This document shows positions 34,214-43,683 of a stretch of DNA of 64,000 bases, piece after piece. Position numbers and translations under genes: made by a program. Where the stretch lies: contig NZ_FQYR01000002.1 of the NCBI RefSeq assembly GCF_900141815.1, positions 124,001 to 188,000 of the forward strand, in the 5' to 3' direction. The notes below the pieces were generated by a model. It ran no database searches. It worked only from the letters and a program-made list of their open reading frames with translations, and was not told the origin of the DNA. The stretch is from Rubritalea squalenifaciens DSM 18772. GTDB lineage: Bacteria; Verrucomicrobiota; Verrucomicrobiia; Verrucomicrobiales; Akkermansiaceae. The stretch's first letter is position 1. Every line of letters begins with the position of its first letter.

Positions 34214-35080
34214 TTACGCCCCCTGGATGATCTCCTCCATTGCCTTGCCGTAGGCGACGTAGGAGTCATAGCACTGCTGCCAGTCTGGCTCCTGGCCATC
34301 GGTCACGTGGAAGACGGTGGCGACGTGAGGCTCGATAGCGATGAAGCCGTTGTAACTGTTAGACTTGAGATCGCGGATGATTTCACGGACGTAGCCCTGG
34401 CCTTCACCGGGGAAGACGTACTCAGGCTCCACGCCATCTGCTAGCGGGTTCTTGCAGTCCTTGATGTGGATGTGAACGATGTGTTCACGGACGTTCTGAT
34501 AGAACTCCCAGGCATCCTGCCATGGATAGGGCTCTGGCTTGGAACGGTCACGCTGGAAGACCGGGTTGCCGGTATCAAAGATCAGTTTCATGCCGGGCAC
34601 TTCCTCGATCAGACGGAGGGTGTGCTCAGAGGAGAATCCGCCGTAGTTCATGCAGTTCTCGTGGGCGGCAATCAAGCCGGCATCAGAGAAGCGCGCCACG
34701 ATCTCACGCAGGCGGTGAAAGCGCTCCTGCTCCTGCTGGTCGCTACCCCATGGCTCCTGAGCATAGGACATGATGCGCACGTACTGGGTGCCGAGACGCT
34801 TCATGCGCGGGATCGCTCGCTCGATCTCACCGAGTGTGATGTCAAAATCAGTATCAATCTTCTTCGCCCAGTTGCCGATCAGGGAGCCGAACTCTGCCAC
34901 CTTGATTCCTGCTGCCTCAAGCTGCTGCACGCTGGTCTCAAATGCTTCCTCACTGAGATCGTGGATATTTTTGCCATCAATGCCGCGAGCGGAAATATAC
35001 TCCCACCCGAGTTCCTGGGTAGCTTTGATCTGAGTGGCGAGGTCTCTGGCTGCTTCGTCTGCGAATCCTGTGAGCTTCAT
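34214..35080 (-). CDS. Sugar phosphate isomerase/epimerase (xylose isomerase-like TIM barrel)
   Basis: 288 residues of the AP-endonuclease-2/xylose-isomerase-like fold. Visible metal-site segments are LIAAHENCMNYGG, LIFDTGNPVFQR, VHIHIKDCKNP and GFIAIEPHV. Such proteins isomerise or dehydrate sugars or inositols. It starts 121 bases after the stop of the GH20 gene and probably follows it in the transcript. With GH20 and a Gfo/Idh/MocA oxidoreductase it forms a sugar-processing group. A 14-base direct repeat (TGTGAATAAGTCGT at 35080-35093 and 35184-35197) flanks the gap. Confidence 0.88.
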   Translation of the reverse strand: MKLTGFADEAARDLATQIKATQELGWEYISARGIDGKNIHDLSEEAFETSVQQLEAAGIKVAEFGSLIGNWAKKIDTDFDITLGEIERAIPRMKRLGTQYVRIMSYAQEPWGSDQQEQERFHRLREIVARFSDAGLIAAHENCMNYGGFSSEHTLRLIEEVPGMKLIFDTGNPVFQRDRSKPEPYPWQDAWEFYQNVREHIVHIHIKDCKNPLADGVEPEYVFPGEGQGYVREIIRDLKSNSYNGFIAIEPHVATVFHVTDGQEPDWQQCYDSYVAYGKAMEEIIQGA

Positions 35081-35200
35081 GTGAATAAGTCGTTTGCAAG
35101 CTGTGCGTATCCAGCTTTTTTAGCGTTCTTGTCGATTGATTGTCTGATATTTACACACCCACCAATCATTGTGAACAGCAGGTTGTGAATAAGTCGTGAA

Positions 35201-36793
35201 TTACTTGCGTTCCACGACCTTGCCATCCTTGGCTGTCTCCTGGTTTGGCTGGTCGATGGAGGCGTGATGAAGACCGGTTTGCTGCATGACTGGAAGCCTG
35301 TAGTTCATGTAGCTAAGGAAACGCTCGTAGTCCTTGTTCTCCTTCTGAACCCAACCGGCAGAAGCGATAGCGTGAAGGCGTGGGAAGATCATGAACTCGC
35401 GGCGGCGCTGGGTCGGAGTCTGCTCCGTCCAGAGATTCGCCTGCACCCCTTTGATCAGGTGCTCTTTGCCTGCGATTTGCTTCTGAGAGTCTGGATAGGC
35501 ATAGACGGCATCGAGTGGCACGAAGGCGGAACCCCAGCGGCGGCCGATCTTGTGGGTCTTGTGCTGCACAAAATCGAAGTAGCAAGGGATGCGCGGGCAA
35601 AGGACAACCTGGTAGCCGTTCTTAAGCGCGTAATCCAGTTCGGCCGGCTTGTTGTGGCGCCACCAGAAGAGCAGGGTCTTCTTCTTGTCGAGACCGACGC
35701 GGGAAATCTCATCCCAGCCACCGACGGTGAAGCCGAGGTCATTGATGTGCTTGGCCATGCGGCGGTTGAAGTCATGCTCCACCTGATGCAAATCCTTGTA
35801 GCCTTTTTCCTTCATCAGTGCCTTTACAGCAGGCAGCTGAGGCCACTTCTCCCAACCAAAGTGGGACTCGTCACCACCGAAGTGGATGACCTTTGCATCC
35901 GGGAAGAGCTGGGCCACTTCCTTGAGAATATCCAGTAGGAAGGTTTCCGTCTCCTTGGAAGCCGGGTTGAAGGTAAAGTCTGGATGACGCTTGGAACCAC
36001 CACCGCTGAATTCCGGATAGGCGCGAACCGCAGCTGCGGCATGGCCCGGCATGTCAATCTCTGGAACGATGGTGATGTGACGCGCTTTGGCATAGGCTAC
36101 GATTTCCTTGATCTCTTCCTGGGTGTAAAACTCAGCAGGAGCCTTCGGATTGGTATTGTTGCCGATCGCTCCCACGGTGGTCAGCTTCGGGTATTTCTTG
36201 ATTTCAATACGCCAACCTTGCGAGTCTGTTAGATGCCAGTGAAAGCGGTTCATCTTGTGAGCCGCCATTTCATCGAGAATCTTCTTCAGCGCATCTTTGC
36301 CTGTGAAGTGGCGTGACTCATCTAACATAAATCCACGCCATTCAAAACGCGGATAGTCGGTTACAGTGGCCAATGGAAGCTTTCCTCCAGTGGTAGCCAC
36401 CATCTGGGCCAGAGTCTGGAGCGCACGGTAGTAACCCACTTCTTCAGCAGCACGGATGGCGACACCTTTTGGGGTCACTTGAATCTGGTGACGCTCCGGA
36501 GAAGTCACAGACTTTGGGAAAGTGTCGTCTTTGGCTTTAAGCAGGAGCACCTGCGGGTTTTCGCCCGGGGTGAGCTTCAGCCCAGCGATGGTTTCCAGAT
36601 TCAGTCTGGTAGCCCCCTGGGATATCACCGCAGTTTCAGGAAACTGATAGACGCCTTCCGCATGTTCTACTTTAGCAGGATAAGGCATCAGCTGCAGGGC
36701 TTCTGCCGCTGTCAGCTGTGATGTTAGCGAAAGAAGGAGAGCCGCAGATGAGCAGGCCGCTCCGCGAAGTATGGAGAGAGTACGATTTTTCAT
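35201..36793 (-). CDS. Beta-N-acetylhexosaminidase, GH20
   Basis: 530 residues from the ATG at 36793, which opens a signal peptide ending near LTAAEA; the frame extends to 36865 but without a better start. Releases terminal GlcNAc or GalNAc from glycans by substrate-assisted catalysis. An N-terminal GH20b-type domain is followed by the barrel with MLDESRHF, MNRFHWHLTDSQGWRIEIK and the catalytic pair Asp308-Glu309 in HFGGDES, then GWDEISR. The neighbours (isomerase, oxidoreductase, transporter) suggest use of amino sugars liberated outside the cell. Confidence 0.94.
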   Translation of the reverse strand: MKNRTLSILRGAACSSAALLLSLTSQLTAAEALQLMPYPAKVEHAEGVYQFPETAVISQGATRLNLETIAGLKLTPGENPQVLLLKAKDDTFPKSVTSPERHQIQVTPKGVAIRAAEEVGYYRALQTLAQMVATTGGKLPLATVTDYPRFEWRGFMLDESRHFTGKDALKKILDEMAAHKMNRFHWHLTDSQGWRIEIKKYPKLTTVGAIGNNTNPKAPAEFYTQEEIKEIVAYAKARHITIVPEIDMPGHAAAAVRAYPEFSGGGSKRHPDFTFNPASKETETFLLDILKEVAQLFPDAKVIHFGGDESHFGWEKWPQLPAVKALMKEKGYKDLHQVEHDFNRRMAKHINDLGFTVGGWDEISRVGLDKKKTLLFWWRHNKPAELDYALKNGYQVVLCPRIPCYFDFVQHKTHKIGRRWGSAFVPLDAVYAYPDSQKQIAGKEHLIKGVQANLWTEQTPTQRRREFMIFPRLHAIASAGWVQKENKDYERFLSYMNYRLPVMQQTGLHHASIDQPNQETAKDGKVVERK

Positions 36794-36849
36794 GGATAAT
36801 GAGCAGTAGATGTAGAGCGCGAGAGGTACTGCGAAGTCCAGGATAGCGT

Positions 36850-37893
36850 TTAGAGTTCCATCCACTTGCCGCCATTCTGGGCGGATTCGTAGATGGCGCG
36901 GATGACGGCAACCGCCTTGCGGGCTTCATGGCCGTCGACGGCAGGAACCGTATCGTTTTGGATGGCGGTCACCAGATCCTCGAAGGTGCGCTGGTGGCCG
37001 TAGAAATTGATGGCTGTAGGGTCATTGGCACCGAGACCTTGGTCCGCACCCTGCATGAGTGTGGAGAGAATCTCTGCGTCTTCCTCCTGCTCCTCGGCAA
37101 AATCCCAGACGCGGAAAGACTCGTCTGTCAGGAATGCGGAGCCTTGATCACCGCAGAGCTGAACTTCAGCCGGATGGCCTGTCTTGGAGAAGCAGGCGGT
37201 AGAGGCCTGAATGACGCCGCGGGCACCATTCTCAAACTCGAGCACAGCCACCGCGGTGTCTTCCACCTCGATACCTTCGTGGGCCAGTGTGGCCATACTT
37301 GCGGAGAGGCGCTTGATCGGGCCGGCAATGTAGATGAGCTGGTCCACGGTATGGATGCCCTGGTTCATCAGCGCACCACCACCATCGAGTTTCCAGGTTC
37401 CACGCCAGGCGCCGGAATCATAGTAGGCCTGATCGCGGTACCACTTGATAGAGGCTTCCGCCAGAGCCAGTGTACCGAAACGTTTCTGCTCGGCAGCCTG
37501 CTTGATCGCAGCCACAGCAGGGGAGAAGCGACGGTTAAAAATACCCGCAAGCTTCACACCATGGGCATCCGCCGCAGCAATCATTTCATCAACACGCTCG
37601 GTAGTCACCTCAAGCGGCTTTTCGCAAGCGATGTGGATGCCCGCTTTGGCAGCCGCGAGAGCAGGCTCCAGGTGGGCACCGGATGGAGTAGCGATGGTCA
37701 CTACCTCAAGCTCTTGATCCGCTAGGAAGGCATCAAATTCCGTGTATGCCTTGCAGCCGAACTCCTCGGCGAATGACTCCGCCTTGGCTGCATCACGAGC
37801 GTAGACAGAATGCAAGATGCCGTCTTCCATCGCATTGATGGCCTGGGCGTGAAAGCGAGCGATCATGCCTCCTCCAATAATTCCGAATTTCAT
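36850..37893 (-). CDS. Gfo/Idh/MocA-family oxidoreductase
   Basis: 347 residues. Rossmann motif FGIIGGGMIARFHAQAI at the N-terminus, the conserved ACEKPLEVT (EKP motif) near residue 95, and GGGALMNQGIHTVDQLIYI, the segment that normally carries the catalytic histidine region. Members oxidise or reduce sugars with NAD(P). It lies 57 bases upstream of the GH20 start and 43 bases downstream of the transporter gene, all on the minus strand, so one transcript is likely. Confidence 0.92.
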   Translation of the reverse strand: MKFGIIGGGMIARFHAQAINAMEDGILHSVYARDAAKAESFAEEFGCKAYTEFDAFLADQELEVVTIATPSGAHLEPALAAAKAGIHIACEKPLEVTTERVDEMIAAADAHGVKLAGIFNRRFSPAVAAIKQAAEQKRFGTLALAEASIKWYRDQAYYDSGAWRGTWKLDGGGALMNQGIHTVDQLIYIAGPIKRLSASMATLAHEGIEVEDTAVAVLEFENGARGVIQASTACFSKTGHPAEVQLCGDQGSAFLTDESFRVWDFAEEQEEDAEILSTLMQGADQGLGANDPTAINFYGHQRTFEDLVTAIQNDTVPAVDGHEARKAVAVIRAIYESAQNGGKWMEL

Positions 37894-37936
37894 GTCGTTC
37901 TGGGGAATAAAATTTGATTGGTATAAAATGATTTTA

Positions 37937-39607
37937 CTAAGCGACCTTATTGTTCTTCACAAAGCCGAAGATGCCGACCAGTGCGAGCACGCCAAGAGCG
38001 ACAATACCGATCATCCCCTCGGTGCCTTTAGAACTTAATGCCCAGACTGAGGCAAAGCTGGCAATACCAGCAGAAAGGATCATAAGTATATTGATAAGGC
38101 CTCGCTTCTTCGGCAACTCTTCTCCTAATGCAGACTTCGAGTTCATCAGCAAAAGGAAGGCTAGATAAGCAATAGGCAATAGGGTGGTGGCGATTACCGC
38201 TGCAGGCACCTGCATAGCCGCCTTTGACGGGCCGTCCCATAGTATAGGAGAGAATAAACCGGCAGTCGCAGGCATGGCCGCACCTAACATGAATACCTTT
38301 GCATTACCCAACTTGTTAAATGCTTCAGAGATCGCGTAACCGTTCATCATCATGTGCACCAGCATGGTAGATATTGCCATGGCTAAAACTCCCACACCAA
38401 AGATCAACTGAGCACTGCTTCCCAAGAATGGTTCTAGTGACTTTGCCAAGTTACTCGCCTTGCGGTTTGAGAGCATAGCAGCCAATTGCTTCTCTTGAAG
38501 AGGAACCTCATCACGTTTTGTAGCGACAGCTTCAGATAGCAAAGTCAGTTGCGCTTGAGCATTTAAAATCTCTTCAGCAGGCCCGCCTTCTTTTTCCCAG
38601 AGAGCAATGTCTTTGGAGAGTGATTTCATTTCTTTTACGTCATCAGCATACGTATCATCCGAGCTAGCAATACGCTTATCCAACACCTCATAGTAGATGC
38701 CTTCCATACCTTCCAGAGGCTTTCCTTCAGCCGATATAACATCAGCATGCTTGGCATGAAATGATGCAGCGGAGGAGATCACCAAAGCTGAAGCACCAAG
38801 CATAAACGGAATGAATAATCCGAAAACCAAGTCAAAGCGGGAAAGCTCACGTTGCTCTTTGCCCCAGCCCTTCTTACGCAAGGAGTAGGGAAGTAGGAAG
38901 GTCATGTTGATACCCACTGCAGTACCAAAGGCCGTAATGATTTTTGAACGCTGCTCACCCGTAACATAATTCGTCCAGTACTCAGCTTGGTCACCCGTCG
39001 CTTGAATAGCAGTATTTATTTGATCCGTTGGCTTGAAGAGAGCCGAGAAATCGGGAATGAGACCACCGAAGAGATGGCCCCAATTGATTGCTCCTTTAAG
39101 GGCCAGAGTGGCAACCACCCCCATGAAAGAAAGAACGATGATAGCCACTAGTACTTTGAGAACATTATCAATTATCTTGGAGGCCTTTCCCTCCTTTTGA
39201 GAAATCGCCAGTAAGGAGAGGCAGATGATAAAAAAGGAGCCTGTAATCACATAGGGATTTATATCCACTCCCAGATTACCAGTAAGAGCTCCACTCCCCA
39301 ACGAGAACTGAGCTGCGCAAAAGACTGTGTCTGCAATGACTGTTGCAATCAACCAGCCCCACGCCAATGCAGGAGAAACTTTTTTCTGCACTAGGCGGAA
39401 GGGACGCTCTTCATTTGACAGCGTCACATAAGAGATTGCCGACAGCATTATAATACCGCAAAGCATAGCCAAGGGCTGGAGCCACAAAAATTCGTATCCA
39501 CCAATTACCCCTAGATATAGAGCTCCCACGAGTGATCCACCACCGAGAGTGACGGCTGCTTGCACCCAACCGGGGCCTGATTGTTTGGCGTACTGGAGAA
39601 ATTTCAT
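37937..39607 (-). CDS. Nramp-like membrane transporter lacking the metal-binding motif
   Basis: 556 residues with about eleven hydrophobic segments. The start (SGPGWVQAAVTLGGGSLVGALYLG) aligns with TM1 of Nramp proteins, but the DPGN motif that binds the metal is GGGS here. TM6, usually MPHN, reads LLPYSLRKKGW. Between two membrane segments there is an extra charged, probably coiled-coil insertion at about residues 290-395. The gene is AT-richer than its neighbours. Position in an amino-sugar cluster makes an organic solute, not a metal, a fair guess; this is inference only. Confidence 0.75.
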   Translation of the reverse strand: MKFLQYAKQSGPGWVQAAVTLGGGSLVGALYLGVIGGYEFLWLQPLAMLCGIIMLSAISYVTLSNEERPFRLVQKKVSPALAWGWLIATVIADTVFCAAQFSLGSGALTGNLGVDINPYVITGSFFIICLSLLAISQKEGKASKIIDNVLKVLVAIIVLSFMGVVATLALKGAINWGHLFGGLIPDFSALFKPTDQINTAIQATGDQAEYWTNYVTGEQRSKIITAFGTAVGINMTFLLPYSLRKKGWGKEQRELSRFDLVFGLFIPFMLGASALVISSAASFHAKHADVISAEGKPLEGMEGIYYEVLDKRIASSDDTYADDVKEMKSLSKDIALWEKEGGPAEEILNAQAQLTLLSEAVATKRDEVPLQEKQLAAMLSNRKASNLAKSLEPFLGSSAQLIFGVGVLAMAISTMLVHMMMNGYAISEAFNKLGNAKVFMLGAAMPATAGLFSPILWDGPSKAAMQVPAAVIATTLLPIAYLAFLLLMNSKSALGEELPKKRGLINILMILSAGIASFASVWALSSKGTEGMIGIVALGVLALVGIFGFVKNNKVA

Positions 39608-39751
39608 AATTCGAGTAAGGCGTAGTTAAAGGCTTTTAGAGTTACATATTGCGCCAAAGAGGGTGACGAAACCCGCGAAGATTGGCCTCATCCTGAACAT
39701 AATGCGACAGAAAGCGCCGCAAATGCTGTCAGCCCCGAGGGATTTGGAGGA

Positions 39752-40279
39752 TCATCTTTTGGGTGCGTACCAGGTATCCTTGTAGTGGCTCATGAGGCGC
39801 AAACCTGTGTCATCAGGACCTACCCAGGTGATCCGACGCCAGGCCAGCGTACCATTCTTCAAGATGAATCGGGCCATATAGGCCTCCGCTCCATCGCCAC
39901 CAGAAAACTGCAGCACGTAACCATCCGCAGACTGACCCAGCTTGGCCGTCTTTTCCATGGGATCCCCCAGATCCGTACAGGCCCTGGTAGGGATCTCCAT
40001 AGTCTGTCCATCCACCGTTAGCCGGATACCACTGATGTAGGTGAACCCTCCTCCCTTGACGACAGCCTGGGCTCCCCCTGGATGTTGTGCCAAGGGAGCA
40101 GTCTGGAAGCTGATGGAATATCTATCTGCACCGACACGCTTCATGTTCGGCAGAGCGGCCTTCGTGGGCATAGCCCCCAGTGGTTCATTGGCACAGCTCC
40201 CCAAGAATAGGGGTGATAGCACCAAGCTACCAGCAGCTAACAAACGGCAAATCCATCCAGAGTTTGGTCCAAAATACAT
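39752..40279 (-). CDS. Lipoprotein of unknown function
   Basis: 175 residues. The hydrophobic segment followed by FLGSCANEP is a lipobox. The mature part is beta-rich (FTYISGIRLTVDGQTMEIPT; YMARFILKNGTLAWRRITW) without a known domain. No partner gene overlaps; it lies between the transporter and the regulator on the same strand. Confidence 0.7.
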   Translation of the reverse strand: MYFGPNSGWICRLLAAGSLVLSPLFLGSCANEPLGAMPTKAALPNMKRVGADRYSISFQTAPLAQHPGGAQAVVKGGGFTYISGIRLTVDGQTMEIPTRACTDLGDPMEKTAKLGQSADGYVLQFSGGDGAEAYMARFILKNGTLAWRRITWVGPDDTGLRLMSHYKDTWYAPKR

Positions 40280-40339
40280 GCTCTATCATTAACAAGCATC
40301 TCTAACTCAGTCGATAGAAATAGCATCCCTGACAAGTCA

Positions 40340-41500
40340 TCAAGCCCACTGGACTGAACTCCTCTGGCGGCCTTGGTCACGGTACTCTTGGGCAGTCAGC
40401 CCGACCACCCGCTTGAAGCTTCGGTAAAACTGGGTGACGTCGTTATAGCCTAACTGTTCGCTGATGGACGTCGCGGTCTGCTTGGTATTCATCAAAAGCT
40501 CTTTGGCTTTTTCCATCCGCTGTAGCCTGACTTCGGTGGCCACGCCATGCCCAAAGCTTTCCTTGAACTTCCGCTGCAATGTCGCCCGTGAGATATTTGT
40601 TACTTCACATAAATCCGCTACCGAGATCTCCTGATTCAAGTTCTTCAATATGTAGCGAGTCATCTTCCGGGCAAAGTCCTCACTCTCACCACCCGGCTGG
40701 GTGCTTGCCCGCTCGATGACCATAGCACCGGGAATCAGGTAACTTGCTGCTGGTAGCGTTTTCCCATCAATCAATGCTGCTAAGCCCTCAGCTGCCGAAT
40801 ATCCCTGCTGCACCAGATTCAAGTCTATCGTGCTGATCGGGATCTCCGTGAAGGCTGAGTCTGCTTCATGGTTCTGACTGCCGATGATGCCCAGCTGGCC
40901 GGGCACCTTGCGTTTGGCATGGATCGCCTCATAGAGCGCCATGGCCGCAATCCGGTCGTAGGAACCATAGATGCCTGTATTGTTAGGCAAACTAGTAACA
41001 AAATTCGAAATTGTCTCGCTAAGGGACGCACTAGATCCCCTCAACCAGCAAATCCTCACATCCACACCCAGTTGCTCAGCCATCCGCGTGAAGCCTTTGA
41101 TCCGCAGATCATCATGCCAGGTATCTCCCCAGCCGATGTAGGCCAGAGTATCGTAGCCTTTCTCACTTAGATGACTGGCCGCCAACTCACCGGATCGCTC
41201 CAGATCCAGCAGAAACCTGGGAAGCTCCATCTCCGGAGCATTCCGGCTCATGTCCACGATGGGCACCTTGAGAGAGAGCAGAAAGGCATTCATCCCACTG
41301 GAATCCTTTTCCGGCTCAAATGAGCTAATGACGCCTAGCAGATCAGGCACATCAGTCTGCCTCCAATTGTGAGGGAGCAGCAGCTTCACCCGCCAACCAC
41401 GCGACTGACAATACTGCGCAATACCACGATGAATACGCTCATCGTAAACATAAGTGGCGTAAATGATGGTGATGGGAGGATTTGTGAGACGATTTGTCAT
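40340..41500 (-). CDS. XylR-like transcription regulator (LacI-type sensor with AraC-type DNA-binding domain)
   Basis: 386 residues. N-terminal sugar-binding fold (ITIIYATYVYDERIHRGIAQYCQSRGW; LGIIGSQNHEADSAFTEIPISTIDLN) and a C-terminal AraC domain with two helix-turn-helices (VADLCEVTNISRATLQRKFKE; ATSISEQLGYNDVTQFYRSFKRVVGLTAQEYR). It is the likely regulator of the adjacent sugar cluster (34.2-39.6 kb) or of the divergent PEP-CTERM gene 106 bases away. Paralogous in architecture to the regulator at 27095. Confidence 0.92.
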   Translation of the reverse strand: MTNRLTNPPITIIYATYVYDERIHRGIAQYCQSRGWRVKLLLPHNWRQTDVPDLLGVISSFEPEKDSSGMNAFLLSLKVPIVDMSRNAPEMELPRFLLDLERSGELAASHLSEKGYDTLAYIGWGDTWHDDLRIKGFTRMAEQLGVDVRICWLRGSSASLSETISNFVTSLPNNTGIYGSYDRIAAMALYEAIHAKRKVPGQLGIIGSQNHEADSAFTEIPISTIDLNLVQQGYSAAEGLAALIDGKTLPAASYLIPGAMVIERASTQPGGESEDFARKMTRYILKNLNQEISVADLCEVTNISRATLQRKFKESFGHGVATEVRLQRMEKAKELLMNTKQTATSISEQLGYNDVTQFYRSFKRVVGLTAQEYRDQGRQRSSVQWA

Positions 41501-41606
41501 AAGATTTGAATCAGGCGTCCATAGCCAAATCTACTTGATCCGAGGATACTGTTAAAATGTTATTTCCCGCCAATTCGGGAGACAAACTCAACAAACACAT
41601 GCAACT

Positions 41607-42323
41607 ATGAAACACACAATCCTCCTCACCGGCCTGCTAGCCTGCCTCGGCTATGCTCAGGCCGCCACCATGGAATTAGGTGGCATCACCGTCGTCGAAG
41701 CCGATGAATTCGACGCATCCGGCTCTGCTGGAAATACAGTCTTCGCCAATATCGACCCCGGCACTGCGGTAACCACACGTAGCCAGGGCAGCTTCAGTGA
41801 TGCCGACACCTGGAAGTACCGCACCGCCGGCTCTTGGGGCGCCGTTCCTGCAGAGTTTAGCGCGGCATACTCCAGTTTTGGTAACGGAGCGACTGATAAC
41901 GCCAACCTGACTGTCACCACCTCTATCTCCGGCTTGGCCAACGCCACCTACAATGTCTACGCCATCTACCTAGGCCGCACTGACGGCAATGACGATGGTG
42001 GCATCGCCGCAGCACTCACTGGAGACGCACTCGTTGATTATCCTGATTTGGTCGACACCAATACCTACGCAGACGGGTTCTCACTCGGAGTCACTGGCGC
42101 CAGCGATTCCAACTGGGAAGCCTATGCCGTCAAAATCGGCGAAGTCACAGGCACTACCATCTCGGTGGACGCAGGCCTCCTTTCCACCACAGATACCGGC
42201 TCTGGCATCCAGCGTAACACCTACCTCGGTATCGGCTACTCACTCGCATCAGTACCTGAACCGTCTAGCACCGCTCTAATCGGGCTGGCAGGACTTGGAT
42301 TTATCCTGCGCCGACGCCGCTAG
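41607..42323 (+). CDS. PEP-CTERM sorting-domain protein
   Basis: 238 residues. Signal peptide MKHTILLTGLLACLGYAQA, then a beta-rich exported domain (NATYNVYAIYLGRTDGNDDGG; SNWEAYAVKIGEVTG), then the PEP-CTERM tag VPEPSSTALIGLAGL ending in RRRR. The tag is almost identical to that of the otherwise different protein at 15200. Expected at the cell surface or outer membrane after exosortase processing. It is divergent from the XylR-like regulator. Confidence 0.87.
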   Translation: MKHTILLTGLLACLGYAQAATMELGGITVVEADEFDASGSAGNTVFANIDPGTAVTTRSQGSFSDADTWKYRTAGSWGAVPAEFSAAYSSFGNGATDNANLTVTTSISGLANATYNVYAIYLGRTDGNDDGGIAAALTGDALVDYPDLVDTNTYADGFSLGVTGASDSNWEAYAVKIGEVTGTTISVDAGLLSTTDTGSGIQRNTYLGIGYSLASVPEPSSTALIGLAGLGFILRRRR

Positions 42324-42347
42324 ATTCTAGGGCACACTACGTAAACA

Positions 42348-42387
42348 AAGAACCCCACAGGCCTAGGCTTGTGGGGTTCTCTTTGTT
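42348..42387. terminator. Bidirectional terminator
   Basis: AGAACCCCACA (42349-42359) pairs with TGTGGGGTTCT (42370-42380), with T-rich flanks on both strands. It separates the PEP-CTERM gene from the convergent SDR gene. Confidence 0.85.
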
Positions 42388-42405
42388 AAAGTGGATGACT
42401 CGGGA

Positions 42406-43185
42406 TCAGATGGTCATGGCATTGAAGCCACCGTCCACCACAATCTCGGTACCAGTGATGAATCCACCAGCCGTGCTGGAAGCCAGTAGCAGTGTAGCGC
42501 CGACAAGTTCCTCTGGGTTTCCGAAGCGAGACATCGGGGTCTTGCGCAGGATTTCCAGTACACGGGACTCATCCAGCACCGCCTTGTTCTGCTCTGCCGG
42601 GAAGAAGCCTGGCACCAAAGTATTCACGCGGATATCGTGCTCCGCCCACTCACGGGCCAGGTTGCGGGTCAGGTTGTGCACTGCTGCCTTGGAAGCTGAG
42701 TACGTGAAGACGCGGGAGAGAGGAGTGAGACCTGAGATCGAGCCGATATTGATGATGGATGCCGGAGCTCCACGCTCAATAAAGTACTGGCCGAAGACCT
42801 GGCATGCCTGGAAGACCGCTCCCAAGTTGATGTCCAGGATGGTATTGAAATCCTCTAGTTTGATATCGAAGAAGGGAGTCGGTGAGTTGACCCCGGCGCC
42901 ATTGATCAGGATATCCACCTGGCCAGACTGCTCATTGACGATGTCCAGCAGGGCGTAGAGTGAGCCCTTCTGAGTGAGATCGGTCGGCACGAAATAGGCA
43001 TTGCCACCGACTTCTCCGATCAAGTCCAGCTTCTCCTGGGCCTTCTCCTCGTTTCTGCCGGCAAGAACCACTTCCACACCTGCACGGGCCAGCCCGAGGG
43101 CGAGATGGCCGCAGAGTTCGCCTGTGCCACCGATGATCACGGCGACCTTGCCTTCTAGGTCATAAAGTTTGTCGAGATAGGACAT
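42406..43185 (-). CDS. Short-chain dehydrogenase/reductase, sugar-acid type
   Basis: 259 residues from the ATG at 43185. Cofactor motif [19 protein letters not shown] in [10 protein letters not shown], serine in NIGSISG, and the catalytic [11 protein letters not shown]. The amino end ([14 protein letters not shown]) resembles gluconate 5-dehydrogenase/KduD and the SDR-type mannonate reductases. A role in uronate or gluconate breakdown would complement uxaC and gntK at 23-26 kb, but the substrate is not proven by sequence. Confidence 0.88.
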   Translation of the reverse strand: MSYLDKLYDLEGKVAVIIGGTGELCGHLALGLARAGVEVVLAGRNEEKAQEKLDLIGEVGGNAYFVPTDLTQKGSLYALLDIVNEQSGQVDILINGAGVNSPTPFFDIKLEDFNTILDINLGAVFQACQVFGQYFIERGAPASIINIGSISGLTPLSRVFTYSASKAAVHNLTRNLAREWAEHDIRVNTLVPGFFPAEQNKAVLDESRVLEILRKTPMSRFGNPEELVGATLLLASSTAGGFITGTEIVVDGGFNAMTI

Positions 43186-43337
43186 ATTGGTAATTGGTAT
43201 TATGCAGGTTCTGAAATGATTCTGGAAGCCGATAGTGCGGCATAGTCCCCACATACTTCCTCACATCAGCGATGATGCACGATACGTGGCGGATGTCCAA
43301 TTCGTGCGCTGACTTGCTTTTTAAAATGCGCCAATAT

Positions 43338-43574
43338 CTAGGAATCTTTGGATTTGAGCGTGGCCGCGATGCGCTTGTGGGCCTTGGAGTACGCCAGGAC
43401 AAATCCTACCAGCATGCCAAAGCTAAAGGTCAGGAACAACATGAAAGCCTGTGGCATTTCAATGCGCGCAAAGAGCACCTTGGTCTCCATCGTTCCCGTG
43501 TTCTGGAAAATCACCACTCCCACCAGCAGCAAAGCCAAAGACACCGCGATGATCTTGATTTTTCTAGCAGTCAT
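43338..43574 (-). CDS. LapA-domain small membrane protein
   Basis: 78 residues with two membrane segments (IIAVSLALLLVGVVIFQN; FMLFLTFSFGMLVGFVLAY) and a basic tail, the pattern of the lipopolysaccharide assembly protein A domain (DUF1049). Likely an inner-membrane protein linked to envelope assembly. It is alone on the minus strand, 109 bases from the divergent selenoprotein gene. Confidence 0.82.
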   Translation of the reverse strand: MTARKIKIIAVSLALLLVGVVIFQNTGTMETKVLFARIEMPQAFMLFLTFSFGMLVGFVLAYSKAHKRIAATLKSKDS

Positions 43575-43683
43575 TAATCACAAGCTAACACCTTTCAGCT
43601 CAAAAAGAAAAGGAAATCAAATGCCTGTATACTAGGATTTCCCCTTGCATCATGCATTCTCGTGCTTTTACCTACTCACCACT

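Noticed and set aside
35080-35197. 14-base direct repeat TGTGAATAAGTCGT as an attachment site
   Set aside because: The 90 bases between the copies carry nothing mobile; it is more likely chance or a small duplication.
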